A DNA stretch of 54,158 bases, taken from the IMG/VR virus record IMGVR_UViG_3300022200_000061, positions 1-54,158 of that record; one strand, written 5' to 3'. Both the position numbers and the translations under genes were made by a program. The notes beneath the pieces are model-generated. The model was given only the letters and a program-made list of their open reading frames with translations, did no database searches and was not told where the DNA came from. Source of the stretch: a virus. This document shows, piece by piece, positions 32,471 through 40,610 of the stretch; position 1 is the stretch's first letter, and every line of letters begins with the position of its first letter.

Positions 32471-33225
32471 TGCACGTATATTCTTACAATCAGTATAGCG
32501 CAGGTGCTACAGCCCTAGCACGTGCTGCAGGAGCTAAGAAGGTGAAGCATGAGGGTAGCCGTTTTGTTGGCGGGCCTCATAAGACTGTCATCAATTGGGG
32601 CAGTAGCTCTGTACCCCCAGAGGTTGGCCGTTGTCGTGTGATTAACCTGCCTGAGATTATTGGGCGTGTTACAAACAAGCTTACATTCTTTACCAACTTC
32701 AACATCCCTGAGCTTGTCCCTTACACCACCAGTGTTGATCAGGTACGTGAATGGTTGAACGAGGGTAAGACTGTGGTGGCCCGTAAGAAGCTCACAGGGC
32801 ACTCAGGAGAGGGTATTGTCATTCTTGAAGGGACTGATGCCGAAATTGTACCAGCCCCGCTGTACACCCTCTACAAGCCAAAGAAGGATGAGTACCGTAT
32901 CCACGTAGTTCGTACTGCGAATGGGTATCAGGTGTTTGATCGCCAGCGTAAGGCTCGTGATCGTTCTAACGACAATCCTAACTGGAAGGTACGGAATCAT
33001 GAAAACGGTTTTGTATATGCTCGTGATGGCATTGATCCTCCACGATGTGTTGAGGAAAGCGCTATCAAGATTCTTGAAGAGACAGGTCTTGACTTCGGTG
33101 CAGTGGACATCATCTATAACGACAAGGAAAAGAAAGCCTACGTCCTAGAAATCAACACAGCACCGGGCCTTACAGGCACTACACTGGAACGCTATACAGC
33201 TATGGTGAAGGAGAATTTTGAATGA
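32470..33225 (+). CDS. ATP-grasp ligase (RimK/COOH-NH2 ligase type), 251 aa
   Basis: VVARKKLTGHSGEGIVIL (about 105-122) is the ATP-binding Lys and glycine-rich loop; YRIHVV near residue 145 and DFGAVDIIYN then VLEINTAPGLTG near the C-terminus give the Mg-binding Asp/Glu/Asn set. ATP-grasp enzymes make a peptide bond through an acyl phosphate. It starts at ATG 32470, overlapping the GGCT stop (TGATG). Third ligase of the cluster, with a fold unrelated to the other two. Confidence 0.88.
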   Translation: MHVYSYNQYSAGATALARAAGAKKVKHEGSRFVGGPHKTVINWGSSSVPPEVGRCRVINLPEIIGRVTNKLTFFTNFNIPELVPYTTSVDQVREWLNEGKTVVARKKLTGHSGEGIVILEGTDAEIVPAPLYTLYKPKKDEYRIHVVRTANGYQVFDRQRKARDRSNDNPNWKVRNHENGFVYARDGIDPPRCVEESAIKILEETGLDFGAVDIIYNDKEKKAYVLEINTAPGLTGTTLERYTAMVKENFE

Positions 33226-33410
33226 GCCTAGTCCCTCGTCTATTCGTGACATTGCTTGCTGCACTAGCCCCTTGGGCTGTCTGGGCACTCATTGCTCAAG
33301 ACTACACCCATATGTTTGATCATTGGGCTAGGCGTGGCTTTTGGATTTACATCACCGTAGCTTGTGCCTTTAGCGTGTTCTTCTTTACTAACACTAAGGA
33401 CTCACGATGA
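33222..33410 (+). CDS. Two-helix membrane protein, 62 aa
   Basis: LFVTLLAALAPWAVWALIA (about 7-25) and FWIYITVACAFSVFFF (about 40-55) are hydrophobic; the ends are charged. Overlaps the ATP-grasp stop (ATGA), so co-translated with it. Small size and two helices also fit a holin-like or inhibitor protein. No family recognised. Confidence 0.55.
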   Translation: MSLVPRLFVTLLAALAPWAVWALIAQDYTHMFDHWARRGFWIYITVACAFSVFFFTNTKDSR

Positions 33411-33511
33411 TTAAGAAGATTGTAGTTATTGCTGGTGTACGATACTTGTACACACAACCTGCTTGGACCAAGGGGTATCGCCCAACTGGTACGTATTCCC
33501 TGCTTTATTGA
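33407..33511 (+). CDS. Hypothetical 34-aa peptide
   Basis: MIKKIVVIAGVRYLYTQPAW then TKGYRPTGTYSLLY. Starts on an ATG overlapping the upstream TGA, ends in TGA 33511 where intergenic repeat copy 5 begins. Support is position only. Confidence 0.35.
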   Translation: MIKKIVVIAGVRYLYTQPAWTKGYRPTGTYSLLY

Positions 33512-33543
33512 GTTCCAAAACCCGTAATTAACCTGCAAAATTT
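33510..33543 (+). repeat. Early intergenic repeat, copy 5
   Basis: GAGTTCCAAAACCCGTAATT then AACCTGCAAAATTT. It shares AACCCGTAATT and the CTG-AAAA tail with copy 2, but not GAAGTGCC exactly. It lies between a stop and the glutaredoxin ribosome site. Confidence 0.45.
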
Positions 33544-33568
33544 GACAGCCTTTCTACAGGAGATAAAA

Positions 33569-33814
33569 ATGGAAATCACTATCTACGGACAGCCTAATTG
33601 CTCTGGTTGTACAGCAGCTAAGACATTGCTAGACGTTAAGGGCTGGAAGTATACGTATCACAGCCTACCTTCAATGGAACCTAACGCTGCTCGCCTCGTT
33701 GTTGATGAAAGCCATATGCGATCAGTCCCTATTGTCAAGATTGACAACACATATATTGGCGGACTCAATGCCCTTGAAGGCTATATCCGTGGTGTGGAGG
33801 AGCGTAAGGTATGA
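33569..33814 (+). CDS. Glutaredoxin-like protein, 81 aa
   Basis: ITIYGQPNCSGCTAAKTLL: the thioredoxin-fold CxxC (Cys10, Cys13). SVPIVKIDNTYIGGLNAL carries the cis-Pro (VP) and the I-G-G loop typical of NrdH/glutaredoxins. ATG 33569 with ACAGGAGAT upstream. It likely reduces the Cys pair of the phage ribonucleotide reductase (exons at 46120-47235 and 47869-48798) or host thiols. Confidence 0.88.
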   Translation: MEITIYGQPNCSGCTAAKTLLDVKGWKYTYHSLPSMEPNAARLVVDESHMRSVPIVKIDNTYIGGLNALEGYIRGVEERKV

Positions 33815-34038
33815 CAGAGACAACAGGTCGCCTAGAGAAGTGGTGTGTTGATAAGGTGTACCCCTCTATCATTTGGGGCAATCTTTATGATGATCGGCAC
33901 AAACGTTGGCGTCAGGGCCAACGCATCCACACGTCAAGCATTATTACACCTCCAGAAGAGTGGAAAGAGGGGGCTGTAATCACTACAATGAACTCTACAT
34001 ACCTTCTTGGGGAGAAATTGCATCAGTATGACAAGTAA
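33811..34038 (+). CDS. Hypothetical 75-aa protein
   Basis: MTETTGRLEKWCVDKVYPSI; Trp-rich and charged (RHKRWRQGQRIHTSSIITPP). ATGA overlap with glutaredoxin. Soluble, no family recognised. Confidence 0.55.
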   Translation: MTETTGRLEKWCVDKVYPSIIWGNLYDDRHKRWRQGQRIHTSSIITPPEEWKEGAVITTMNSTYLLGEKLHQYDK

Positions 34039-34201
34039 ATCTTTGATTGGCATCCGTGTTAAGGTGCTTGCTGGGTATCCTTGGTGTAGTGTTGGCAAGA
34101 TTGTTCGAGAACACACCAACCATCGTGGGTATTTCGATGTGAAGTCAGATCGTGATGGTCATATGTATTGTTTGCATGTAAGTACGTTTCGTAAGGAGTA
34201 G
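34028..34201 (+). CDS. Hypothetical 57-aa protein
   Basis: ATG 34028 inside the end of the upstream gene. IGIRVKVLAGYPWCSVGKIV resembles a KOW/SH3-like small barrel; ends HVSTFRKE. Followed after two bases by the RNA ligase-like gene. No firm family. Confidence 0.5.
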   Translation: MTSKSLIGIRVKVLAGYPWCSVGKIVREHTNHRGYFDVKSDRDGHMYCLHVSTFRKE

Positions 34202-34203
34202 AG

Positions 34204-34779
34204 ATGGTTGAGTTTAAAGAATGGCCCAAGATTCCACGTGGTGGTAAGGGTAATGAGAAGATTACAATCACTGAAAAGATTGATGGCTCTAATGGCTGCA
34301 TTATTATTGAAAATGGCGTGATTGTAGGTGTCCAAAGCCGCAATCGTATGCTGGCGAGTCTCAAGGACGGTACACTGACCCGTGAGGGGGATGATAATTT
34401 CGGATTTGCCCACTGGGTGATCCAAAATCAAAATGAATTGCTCTCTCTCGAAGATGGCTACCACTATGGCGAGTGGGCAGGGCCGGGTATTCAGAATAAC
34501 CCGCACAAGCTTGAAAATAAGACGTTCTTCTTGTTCAACGCCCTTCGTTGGAACCCAAATAATCCCAATACCCCTGCGATTACTCGCACTGTGCCTGTTC
34601 TTTATCAAGGGCTGGACAAACAAGGGCTGATTGATGAGGTTATGCTCGCTTTGAAGGCAGGGGCGGCTGAAAAAGACTACAAGGCTGAGGGTATTGTGGT
34701 GTACTATCAAAATACCAAGCGTCTTGAGAAGTATACGTTTGAGTTTTCAGAAGGGAAGTGGAAGAATGAATCTAATTAA
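34204..34779 (+). CDS. RNA ligase-like nucleotidyltransferase, 191 aa
   Basis: TITEKIDGSNGCIII: motif I K-x-D-G with Lys25 as the adenylated residue. GVQSRNRML is motif Ia-like; GEWAGPGIQ is motif III (Y/W-G-E-W); AEGIVVYY is motif IV (E-G-x-V) and KKY-like Lys pair near the C-terminus (KRLEKYTFE) motif V. It matches the catalytic core of Rnl2-type RNA ligases without a C-terminal domain. It could repair nicked tRNA or mRNA; a target in the odd tRNA-like gene at 23949 is possible but unproven. Ribosome site AAGGAGTAG. Confidence 0.8.
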   Translation: MVEFKEWPKIPRGGKGNEKITITEKIDGSNGCIIIENGVIVGVQSRNRMLASLKDGTLTREGDDNFGFAHWVIQNQNELLSLEDGYHYGEWAGPGIQNNPHKLENKTFFLFNALRWNPNNPNTPAITRTVPVLYQGLDKQGLIDEVMLALKAGAAEKDYKAEGIVVYYQNTKRLEKYTFEFSEGKWKNESN

Positions 34780-35041
34780 GTATCAAGAAGCAGCAGTGGC
34801 CACACTAGGCCCTGATCGTAACCCACTCCTACTTGCACTTGGTGTAGGTGGTGAGGCTGGTGAGGTACAGGAAATCATTAAGAAGGGCCATCGTCCGGGC
34901 AAGGAAATTGATATTCCGCACCTCAAGGAAGAGATTGGTGATGTGTTGTGGTATCTGGCAGTCCTTGCGGACTTCTATGGCCTAGACTTTGGTGAAATTG
35001 CAATGGAAAACATTGCTAAACTGCAAAAGAGGTATGGCTAA
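34766..35041 (+). CDS. MazG-like nucleotide pyrophosphohydrolase, 91 aa
   Basis: GVGGEAGEVQEIIKK and EEIGDVLWYLAVLADFYG are the two helices with the E-x-x-E and E-x-x-D Mg-binding motifs of the all-alpha NTP-PPase family. ATG 34766 lies in the last codons of the ligase gene with AAGGGAAG upstream. It would hydrolyse dNTPs or (p)ppGpp-like nucleotides; which one is unknown. Confidence 0.85.
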   Translation: MNLIKYQEAAVATLGPDRNPLLLALGVGGEAGEVQEIIKKGHRPGKEIDIPHLKEEIGDVLWYLAVLADFYGLDFGEIAMENIAKLQKRYG

Positions 35042-35256
35042 TGATCACTCGTGTAGTGTTTTATGACGACGAGGCTGAAACATCTAATACTATTGAGCTG
35101 AAAAGCGATGGCCCACATACAAATTGGAAGTACGACCGATGCGTACCGAAGGACGGGGGTGGCTACACTGTGGTAAAAGAAGGTGGGGTGGTGTTTAATC
35201 AGCCTGATGGCCTTGAAGTTGTGAAAACAGTACTTACATCATTGGAGAAGCTATAG
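35041..35256 (+). CDS. Hypothetical 71-aa protein
   Basis: MITRVVFYDDEAETSNTIEL; acidic, beta-rich, ends TVLTSLEKL. TAATG overlap with the MazG-like gene and 15 bases before the primase-helicase. No family recognised. Confidence 0.55.
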   Translation: MITRVVFYDDEAETSNTIELKSDGPHTNWKYDRCVPKDGGGYTVVKEGGVVFNQPDGLEVVKTVLTSLEKL

Positions 35257-35271
35257 TAGATAGGAGAGTTA

Positions 35272-36984
35272 ATGGCCGGTCAGTGCCTAGACAAACTCCC
35301 GCACTCATGCGGGTCACGTAAGGGCCTTCAAGTCTTCGCTGGTGATGATGGTAACGTCAATGGTTGGTGTTTCAGTTGTGGTACGTTTGTAGCTCATCCG
35401 TATGGTGAGCCACGAGCTACCTCAGATGTACCAGCCCCCAAGGTGAAGACTGAAGAGGAAATTAAGGAAGAGATTGGTGATATTGGGAACTATCCATCCC
35501 TCACTGTTGAATCTCGTAAGCTCCGAGCGGATGTCTTGGAGAAATTTGGTGTAAAGACATCTGTGTCAGAGTCAGATGGTAAAACACCTACAGCTTTGTA
35601 CTATCCCTACTACCGAAATGGCAAGGTAGTTGGCTATAAGATTAAGACACTTGGCGAGAAGCATATCTGGTCTGTTGGCGACCTTAAGAATGTTGCACCC
35701 TTTGGGTGGGAAGTTGCCAAGGTTACTGGTGCCAAACGTTTGATCATTACAGAGGGTGAGGATGACACACTTGCGCTTTCCAAAATCATCGAAAGAAATA
35801 CGAAAGAGGCGTATCGTGATTATATGCCTGCTGTTATCTCTATTCCTCATGGCGCGGGTAATGCTGGGCGTGATCTAACTAAGTTCAAGACCGAAATCCA
35901 ACGGTACTTCCGAGAGATTGTCCTCTGTTTCGATAACGATGAAGCAGGTGAGAAGGCTATCCGTGAAGCCAAGCTGGTGTTTCCTAATGCTAAGGTTGCT
36001 GTGCTTCCATGTAAGGATGCGCAGGAATGTCTCGCTAAGGGACATAGTAAGGCAGCATACAATGCTGTGACGTTTAAGATTGAGGAAATCAAGACAAGTA
36101 AGCTGATCTTTGGTGATCAACTGCATGATGAGGGCCGTAAAGTTCCAACATGGGGTGATCTATCTTGGCCTTGGGACCACCTCAATCAGTCCACTCGTGG
36201 TATTCGTTTCGGCGAGACAATCTACCTTGGTGCTGGCGTTAAGATGGGTAAGAGTGAGATTGTGAATGCTCTAGCAGCTCACTTCATCACTGAATGTAAC
36301 GTGAAAATCTTTATGGCCAAGCCGGAGGAAGGTAATGTTAAATCATATAAGCTCTTGGCTGGTAAGGTCGTTGGGCGGGTCTTCCACGACCCTAAACGTG
36401 AGTTTGACTTTGAGGCTTACGATAGAGCAGGTGAAATTATTCGGGACAAGGTGGCGATGGTCAACCTTTACCAGCATTTCGGATGGGAGAGTCTTAAATC
36501 GGACATCATCTCTGCAGTTGAGTGGGGCGCTAAGGTTGTATTCATTGACCCTATCACGAACCTCACTAATGGGGAGAATGCTGGCGACGCTAACAGTAAG
36601 CTCCAAGAAATCGCACAAGAGTTGGCGTCTATGGCCGTGGATTATAACATCGTCATCTTCATCTTCTGCCACCTCAAGGCACCAGAGGGGAACATCACTA
36701 AGGAAAAGCGAGAGAAGCTATACCACGATAGAAAATTTATCGGGCTTGGTAACTGCCCTCATGAGTTTGGCGGCGATATTTATTCCTCTCAGTTCGCTGG
36801 TAGCCGCGCTATGATGCGTTCATGTAACCTTATGCTAGGTATCGAGGGCAACAAAGACCCTGAACTAGACGATGAGGTTCGGAACATTCGTAACATTAAG
36901 CTTCTTGAAGACCGAGAGTTCGGTGAGACAGGGACTTATCCCATATATTGGAACAGAGAAACGTCTTTGTTCAAGGAGTGTTAA
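35272..36984 (+). CDS. Primase-helicase, T7 gp4-like (570 aa)
   Basis: N-terminal zinc-binding set CLDKLPHSCG...CFSCG (Cys5, 13, 33, 36). TOPRIM primase core: ITEGEDDTLAL near residue 160 and CFDNDEAGEKAI near 220. RecA/DnaB-type helicase: LGAGVKMGKSE (Walker A, near 322), VVFIDPITNL (Walker B), IFIFCHLKAP (H-loop). It unwinds the fork and makes primers for the polymerase at 37724. Length equals T7 gp4 (566 aa). Begins the replication block; ATG 35272 with GATAGGAGAG upstream. Confidence 0.93.
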   Translation: MAGQCLDKLPHSCGSRKGLQVFAGDDGNVNGWCFSCGTFVAHPYGEPRATSDVPAPKVKTEEEIKEEIGDIGNYPSLTVESRKLRADVLEKFGVKTSVSESDGKTPTALYYPYYRNGKVVGYKIKTLGEKHIWSVGDLKNVAPFGWEVAKVTGAKRLIITEGEDDTLALSKIIERNTKEAYRDYMPAVISIPHGAGNAGRDLTKFKTEIQRYFREIVLCFDNDEAGEKAIREAKLVFPNAKVAVLPCKDAQECLAKGHSKAAYNAVTFKIEEIKTSKLIFGDQLHDEGRKVPTWGDLSWPWDHLNQSTRGIRFGETIYLGAGVKMGKSEIVNALAAHFITECNVKIFMAKPEEGNVKSYKLLAGKVVGRVFHDPKREFDFEAYDRAGEIIRDKVAMVNLYQHFGWESLKSDIISAVEWGAKVVFIDPITNLTNGENAGDANSKLQEIAQELASMAVDYNIVIFIFCHLKAPEGNITKEKREKLYHDRKFIGLGNCPHEFGGDIYSSQFAGSRAMMRSCNLMLGIEGNKDPELDDEVRNIRNIKLLEDREFGETGTYPIYWNRETSLFKEC

Positions 36985-37166
36985 TGCTATCTTTCTATGG
37001 AAATGTTAAAATCGAAGGGCCTCCTGAAGAGGTTGATTTTCTTCACCGTCTTATTCAAAAGGCGGAGGCAGCACAAGTTCGTCGATCTGCCACAGTACCT
37101 TACTGTGAGGACTTCGGACGTTGTAATTGTGTGAAAGGGCAGTGTGACAAAGGGCTCGTGACATGA
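36984..37166 (+). CDS. Hypothetical Cys-rich 60-aa protein
   Basis: ATG 36984 overlaps the helicase stop (TAATG). MLSFYGNVKIEGPPEEVDFL; near the C-terminus CEDFGRCNCVKGQC gives four Cys that could bind zinc. Overlaps the sigma factor gene start. No family recognised. Confidence 0.55.
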   Translation: MLSFYGNVKIEGPPEEVDFLHRLIQKAEAAQVRRSATVPYCEDFGRCNCVKGQCDKGLVT

Positions 37167-37624
37167 GTATTGTAGAAACACACTACCGAGAGAGCTACAG
37201 TAAGTTGGTTAAGATTGCCCGTGGACGTGTGGGAGACTACTCCCTACCACTGGCAGAGGAAGCGGTACAGGAGGCGTTTACTAGAGCGCTGAAGTACCTC
37301 CCAGCATATAACCCAAGGGTGCCGTTTGATAAATGGTTTATGAGCATTCTCTATAATGCTATCAACAACATCAAACGTCAGGAAATGGATGCAGGTATGG
37401 TATACGAAGAAGAAGAAGAAGTAAATTACCATAACGCTAATGACATCCTATTCACCAAGGAGATCAGTGATGCACTAAGCCGATGTAGTATTCGTGATCA
37501 GGAAATCCTGAACGCATACTTCTTCTATGGCTTTAAGTCACGAGAGGTAGCCGAGATTACCGGCACGAACCATTCAGTTGTTCGTGATGTGGTTCGGACC
37601 TTTCGCAAGAAGGTGAGAGATTAG
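37163..37624 (+). CDS. ECF-like RNA polymerase sigma factor, 153 aa
   Basis: Region 2: AEEAVQEAFTRALKYLPAYN then FDKWFMSILYNAINNIKRQE, the usual helix pair that binds core polymerase and the -10. Region 4: LSRCSIRDQEILNAYFFYGF and SREVAEITGTNHSVVRDVV, a helix-turn-helix for the -35. Between them an acidic linker (YEEEEEVNYHN). No phage RNA polymerase was found, so this protein probably redirects host polymerase to middle/late promoters. The three-copy element at 14934, 25548 and 47312 is a candidate target. Overlaps both neighbours by 1-4 bases. Confidence 0.82.
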   Translation: MSIVETHYRESYSKLVKIARGRVGDYSLPLAEEAVQEAFTRALKYLPAYNPRVPFDKWFMSILYNAINNIKRQEMDAGMVYEEEEEVNYHNANDILFTKEISDALSRCSIRDQEILNAYFFYGFKSREVAEITGTNHSVVRDVVRTFRKKVRD

Positions 37625-37731
37625 TGCTTAAGTACCTGTGGCAATACCCACGGGCCATCCTCAAGTTTGCAGCACCATACCTTCTAGTGATATTTGTGTT
37701 GTTCTGTTTGAAGGGGAGTAGTATTGGTTGA
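37624..37731 (+). CDS. Membrane peptide, 35 aa
   Basis: GTG start at 37624 overlapping the sigma gene's TAG. LKYLWQYPRAILKFAAPYLL then VIFVLFCLKG: one transmembrane helix with a basic amphipathic start. Could hold something (perhaps an anti-sigma role by place) but nothing proves it. Overlaps the polymerase start. Confidence 0.45.
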   Translation: MLKYLWQYPRAILKFAAPYLLVIFVLFCLKGSSIG

Positions 37732-39589
37732 CGTAAGCATATTTGATATTGAGGGAGATGGTCTAGTCCCTACTAAAATCCACTGCCTATCCATCAATAA
37801 CAAGGATGGCAGTAAGTCTACCACAAACTATAACAATATGAGGAAGTTCTTTACGAAGGCTGAGGTACTTGTTGGTCACAACATTACCCTGTGGGACATA
37901 CCACAAGTAGAAAGACTTCTGAATATCAAAGTAACAGCTTTGTTAGTAGATACACTGGCGTTGTCATGGTATCTATACCCAAAGATGGTGAAGCACGGCC
38001 TCGAATTTTGGGGCGAAGAGTTTGGTGTTCCTAAACCGCCCATCACTGATTGGGATAACCTGAGCATCGAAGAATATATCCATCGTTGTGAAGAAGATGT
38101 TAAGATTAACAAGCTTCTTTGGGATAAAATGTGGAGGTATCTGAATGACATCTATGACACTGAAGAAGAAATCTGGGAGTTCATTCGTTACCTAGCCGCT
38201 AAGATGGATTGTGCTAGAGAGCAGGAGAGTAGTAAATGGAAGCTCGACGTTGAGCAATGCACTACAGCGCTTGAAAGCCTACTATCAATTCAGGCTGAAA
38301 CTACTGCAAAGCTTGTCTCTGCAATGCCAAAAGTTGAGAAGTATGCCAGTAAATCTCGTCCAGCACGACCTTTTAAGAAAGACGGAAGCTATTCATCAAC
38401 AGGAGCGAGATGGTTTGCTCTTGTTAGACGACGCTATCCAGAACTTTCAGAAGAAGACGTTGTTACATGGGACGGAGAAATAAAAGAACTGATAGCCACT
38501 GAGGATGGTAATCCTAACAGCCATGTGCAAGTTAAGGATTGGTTGTTCTCACTTGGCTGGAAGCCGGAGACATTTAAGTATGATCGAGATAAAGACACAG
38601 GGGATATTCGCAAGATTCCTCAGATCAATTTGGAGCAAGGTGCTGGTCTATGTCCTAGCGTTAGCAAGCTGGATGATGATGGTATTCAGTACCTCGATGG
38701 ACTCGGTGTTGTTTCTCATCGGATTTCCATCCTTCGTGGTTTTCTTTCTTCTTGCAATGAAGATGGATATATTGCAGCTTCAATCGCTGGATTAACAAAC
38801 ACTCTAAGGTTCAAACATAAAACTGTTGTCAACCTTCCAAAAGTTGGCAAGGCATATGGTGATATTATTCGTGGTGTGTTGACCGCTCCCGATGGCTATG
38901 AGCTGTGTGGGAGCGATATGGCGTCTCTTGAAGATCGTCTTAAGCAACACTACCTATACGATTACGATCCAGATTATGTAAATGAAATGAACCGAGAGGG
39001 GTATGACCCTCACCTAAGCCTAGCTGTATTGGCTAAGGCTATTAACGAAGAACAGATGGAAGCCTATATCAATGGGACGGATAAGTCTATCAAACCTATT
39101 CGTGACATCTTCAAGAGCGGTAACTACGCATGTCAGTATGGGGCAGGGCCACCAAGGCTTGCTCTTACAGCAGACATTAAGATCAGCGTAGCCAAGATGG
39201 TACATAAAGCATACTGGGATAAGAACTGGGCGATTAAGGAAGTGGCTAAGAACCAACGTGTTCGTACAGTCAAGGGCCAAATGTGGCTACAAAATCCAAT
39301 CAGTAAATTCTGGTATGCTCTACGAACCGAGAAGGATATCTTCTCTACACTAGTACAAGGGAGTGCCTCATATGTTTTCGACCTTTGGGTCGCTACTTTC
39401 CGCCGCCATCGGCCTCAGCTCACAGCTCAATTCCACGATGAGGTTGTCCTCTGCGTACGAAAAGGAAGCCAAGATAAAGCTACAGCACTACTACGCGGTG
39501 CAATTGATGAGACGAATGAACGGCTCAAACTCAACAGGGAGCTTGGGATTGATGTCCAATTTGGCTCCCGGTACTCTGAAATCCATTAG
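37724..39589 (+). CDS. DNA polymerase, family A (T7 gp5-like), 621 aa
   Basis: 3'-5' exonuclease: FDIEGDG (7-13), VGHNITLWDIPQ and EEDVKINKLLW, with the DEDD residues present. Polymerase: motif A GSDMASLEDRL near 393, motif B RDIFKSGNYACQYGAG near 465, motif C QFHDEVVL near 568. TTG start at 37724 with AAGGGGAG at good spacing; no ATG or GTG gives the exonuclease Asp near the N-terminus. 621 aa is shorter than T7 gp5 (704), and no clear thioredoxin-binding insertion is seen. Confidence 0.93.
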   Translation: MVDVSIFDIEGDGLVPTKIHCLSINNKDGSKSTTNYNNMRKFFTKAEVLVGHNITLWDIPQVERLLNIKVTALLVDTLALSWYLYPKMVKHGLEFWGEEFGVPKPPITDWDNLSIEEYIHRCEEDVKINKLLWDKMWRYLNDIYDTEEEIWEFIRYLAAKMDCAREQESSKWKLDVEQCTTALESLLSIQAETTAKLVSAMPKVEKYASKSRPARPFKKDGSYSSTGARWFALVRRRYPELSEEDVVTWDGEIKELIATEDGNPNSHVQVKDWLFSLGWKPETFKYDRDKDTGDIRKIPQINLEQGAGLCPSVSKLDDDGIQYLDGLGVVSHRISILRGFLSSCNEDGYIAASIAGLTNTLRFKHKTVVNLPKVGKAYGDIIRGVLTAPDGYELCGSDMASLEDRLKQHYLYDYDPDYVNEMNREGYDPHLSLAVLAKAINEEQMEAYINGTDKSIKPIRDIFKSGNYACQYGAGPPRLALTADIKISVAKMVHKAYWDKNWAIKEVAKNQRVRTVKGQMWLQNPISKFWYALRTEKDIFSTLVQGSASYVFDLWVATFRRHRPQLTAQFHDEVVLCVRKGSQDKATALLRGAIDETNERLKLNRELGIDVQFGSRYSEIH

Positions 39590-39603
39590 TAAAGGAAAAT
39601 TTA

Positions 39604-40296
39604 ATGGCACTTAATGCACGTAAAGTAAAGAATACTTCTGGCCCCAAGGCCCCACTGCTTGATGAGGGTGCATATCCTGCACGTCTTGTTCAGGTAATTG
39701 ACCTTGGCCTACAGCCACAGGAATATAAGGGCGAGACTAAGCCCCCTAAGAATGAAATGTGGCACACATATGAACTCTCTGATGAGTTTATGCCCGGTGA
39801 AGATGGTGAACCAGATGAGACGAAGCCACGTTGGTTGTCTGAACGTCTGCCACTGAACAGCCTTGGTAGTGATCTCGCTAAGTCCACTAAGCGTTACTAC
39901 GCTCTGGACCCCAAGGAAGAACACGATGGTGATTGGACTGCACTGCTTGGTAGCCCAGCTATCCTTGCTGTCACTGTCAACGGTGAATACAATAACATCG
40001 GTGGCACCTCCACTATGCGTCCCAAGGAAGCGGCCAAGTGTCCTGAGCTGGTGAACGATACGAAGGTGTTCTCTATGGATGATCCTGATGTTGAGGTATT
40101 CCTCAGCCTTCCAGACTTCCTGCAGAAGATCATCAAGGATGGCCTTGAGTTTGAAGGCAGTAAGCTTGATGGCCTTCTGGCTAAGCATAAGGGTGGTGAT
40201 AAGCCAGTATCCAAGACGAAGGAGGTAGTCGAAGATGATAACATCCCTTTTGATAATGAGCCTGAAGCTGACACCGATGATGGAGACGAATGGTAA
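39604..40296 (+). CDS. Single-stranded DNA-binding protein (probable), 230 aa
   Basis: Follows the polymerase, as gp2.5 genes often lie near it. The body is beta-rich (GAYPARLVQVIDLGLQPQEY; LLGSPAILAVTVNGEYNN), compatible with an OB fold. The C-terminus is very acidic and ends in an aromatic residue (DNEPEADTDDGDEW), the hallmark of phage and bacterial SSBs that contact polymerase and helicase. No sequence motif fixes the family. Ribosome site AAAGGAAA. Confidence 0.75.
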   Translation: MALNARKVKNTSGPKAPLLDEGAYPARLVQVIDLGLQPQEYKGETKPPKNEMWHTYELSDEFMPGEDGEPDETKPRWLSERLPLNSLGSDLAKSTKRYYALDPKEEHDGDWTALLGSPAILAVTVNGEYNNIGGTSTMRPKEAAKCPELVNDTKVFSMDDPDVEVFLSLPDFLQKIIKDGLEFEGSKLDGLLAKHKGGDKPVSKTKEVVEDDNIPFDNEPEADTDDGDEW

Positions 40297-40610
40297 TGGT
40301 TGATAAGAAAGACTACATCCACCCCATGTCCTTTGTATTTGTCAACACTGACAAGTTCGAGGCTGAAGAAGGTGGTGTGAAGAAGGGTGACGTTCTCTTT
40401 GTGGTGGGCACACGTGCCCTTCCACTGTCCAAGGAAGACCCTTACACCCAGCGTGTGTTCATTATGGCTCAGCCAGTTGTTGATGATTACATTGATACCA
40501 CTGGTAAGGTGTACATCCTCGATCCTCTCAGCGTAACTAACGTTGAAGAGGGAGAGGCTAAGCGCCTTATGGAACTCGCTCAGGAACGTGCTAATGCGAC
40601 TCTTCAGTAA
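40296..40610 (+). CDS. Hypothetical 104-aa protein
   Basis: MVDKKDYIHPMSFVFVNTDK, then VLFVVGTRALPLSKEDPYTQ and a helical acidic C-terminus (EEGEAKRLMELAQERANATL). Coupled to the SSB by TAATG. Probably replication-associated by place; no family recognised. Confidence 0.6.
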   Translation: MVDKKDYIHPMSFVFVNTDKFEAEEGGVKKGDVLFVVGTRALPLSKEDPYTQRVFIMAQPVVDDYIDTTGKVYILDPLSVTNVEEGEAKRLMELAQERANATLQ

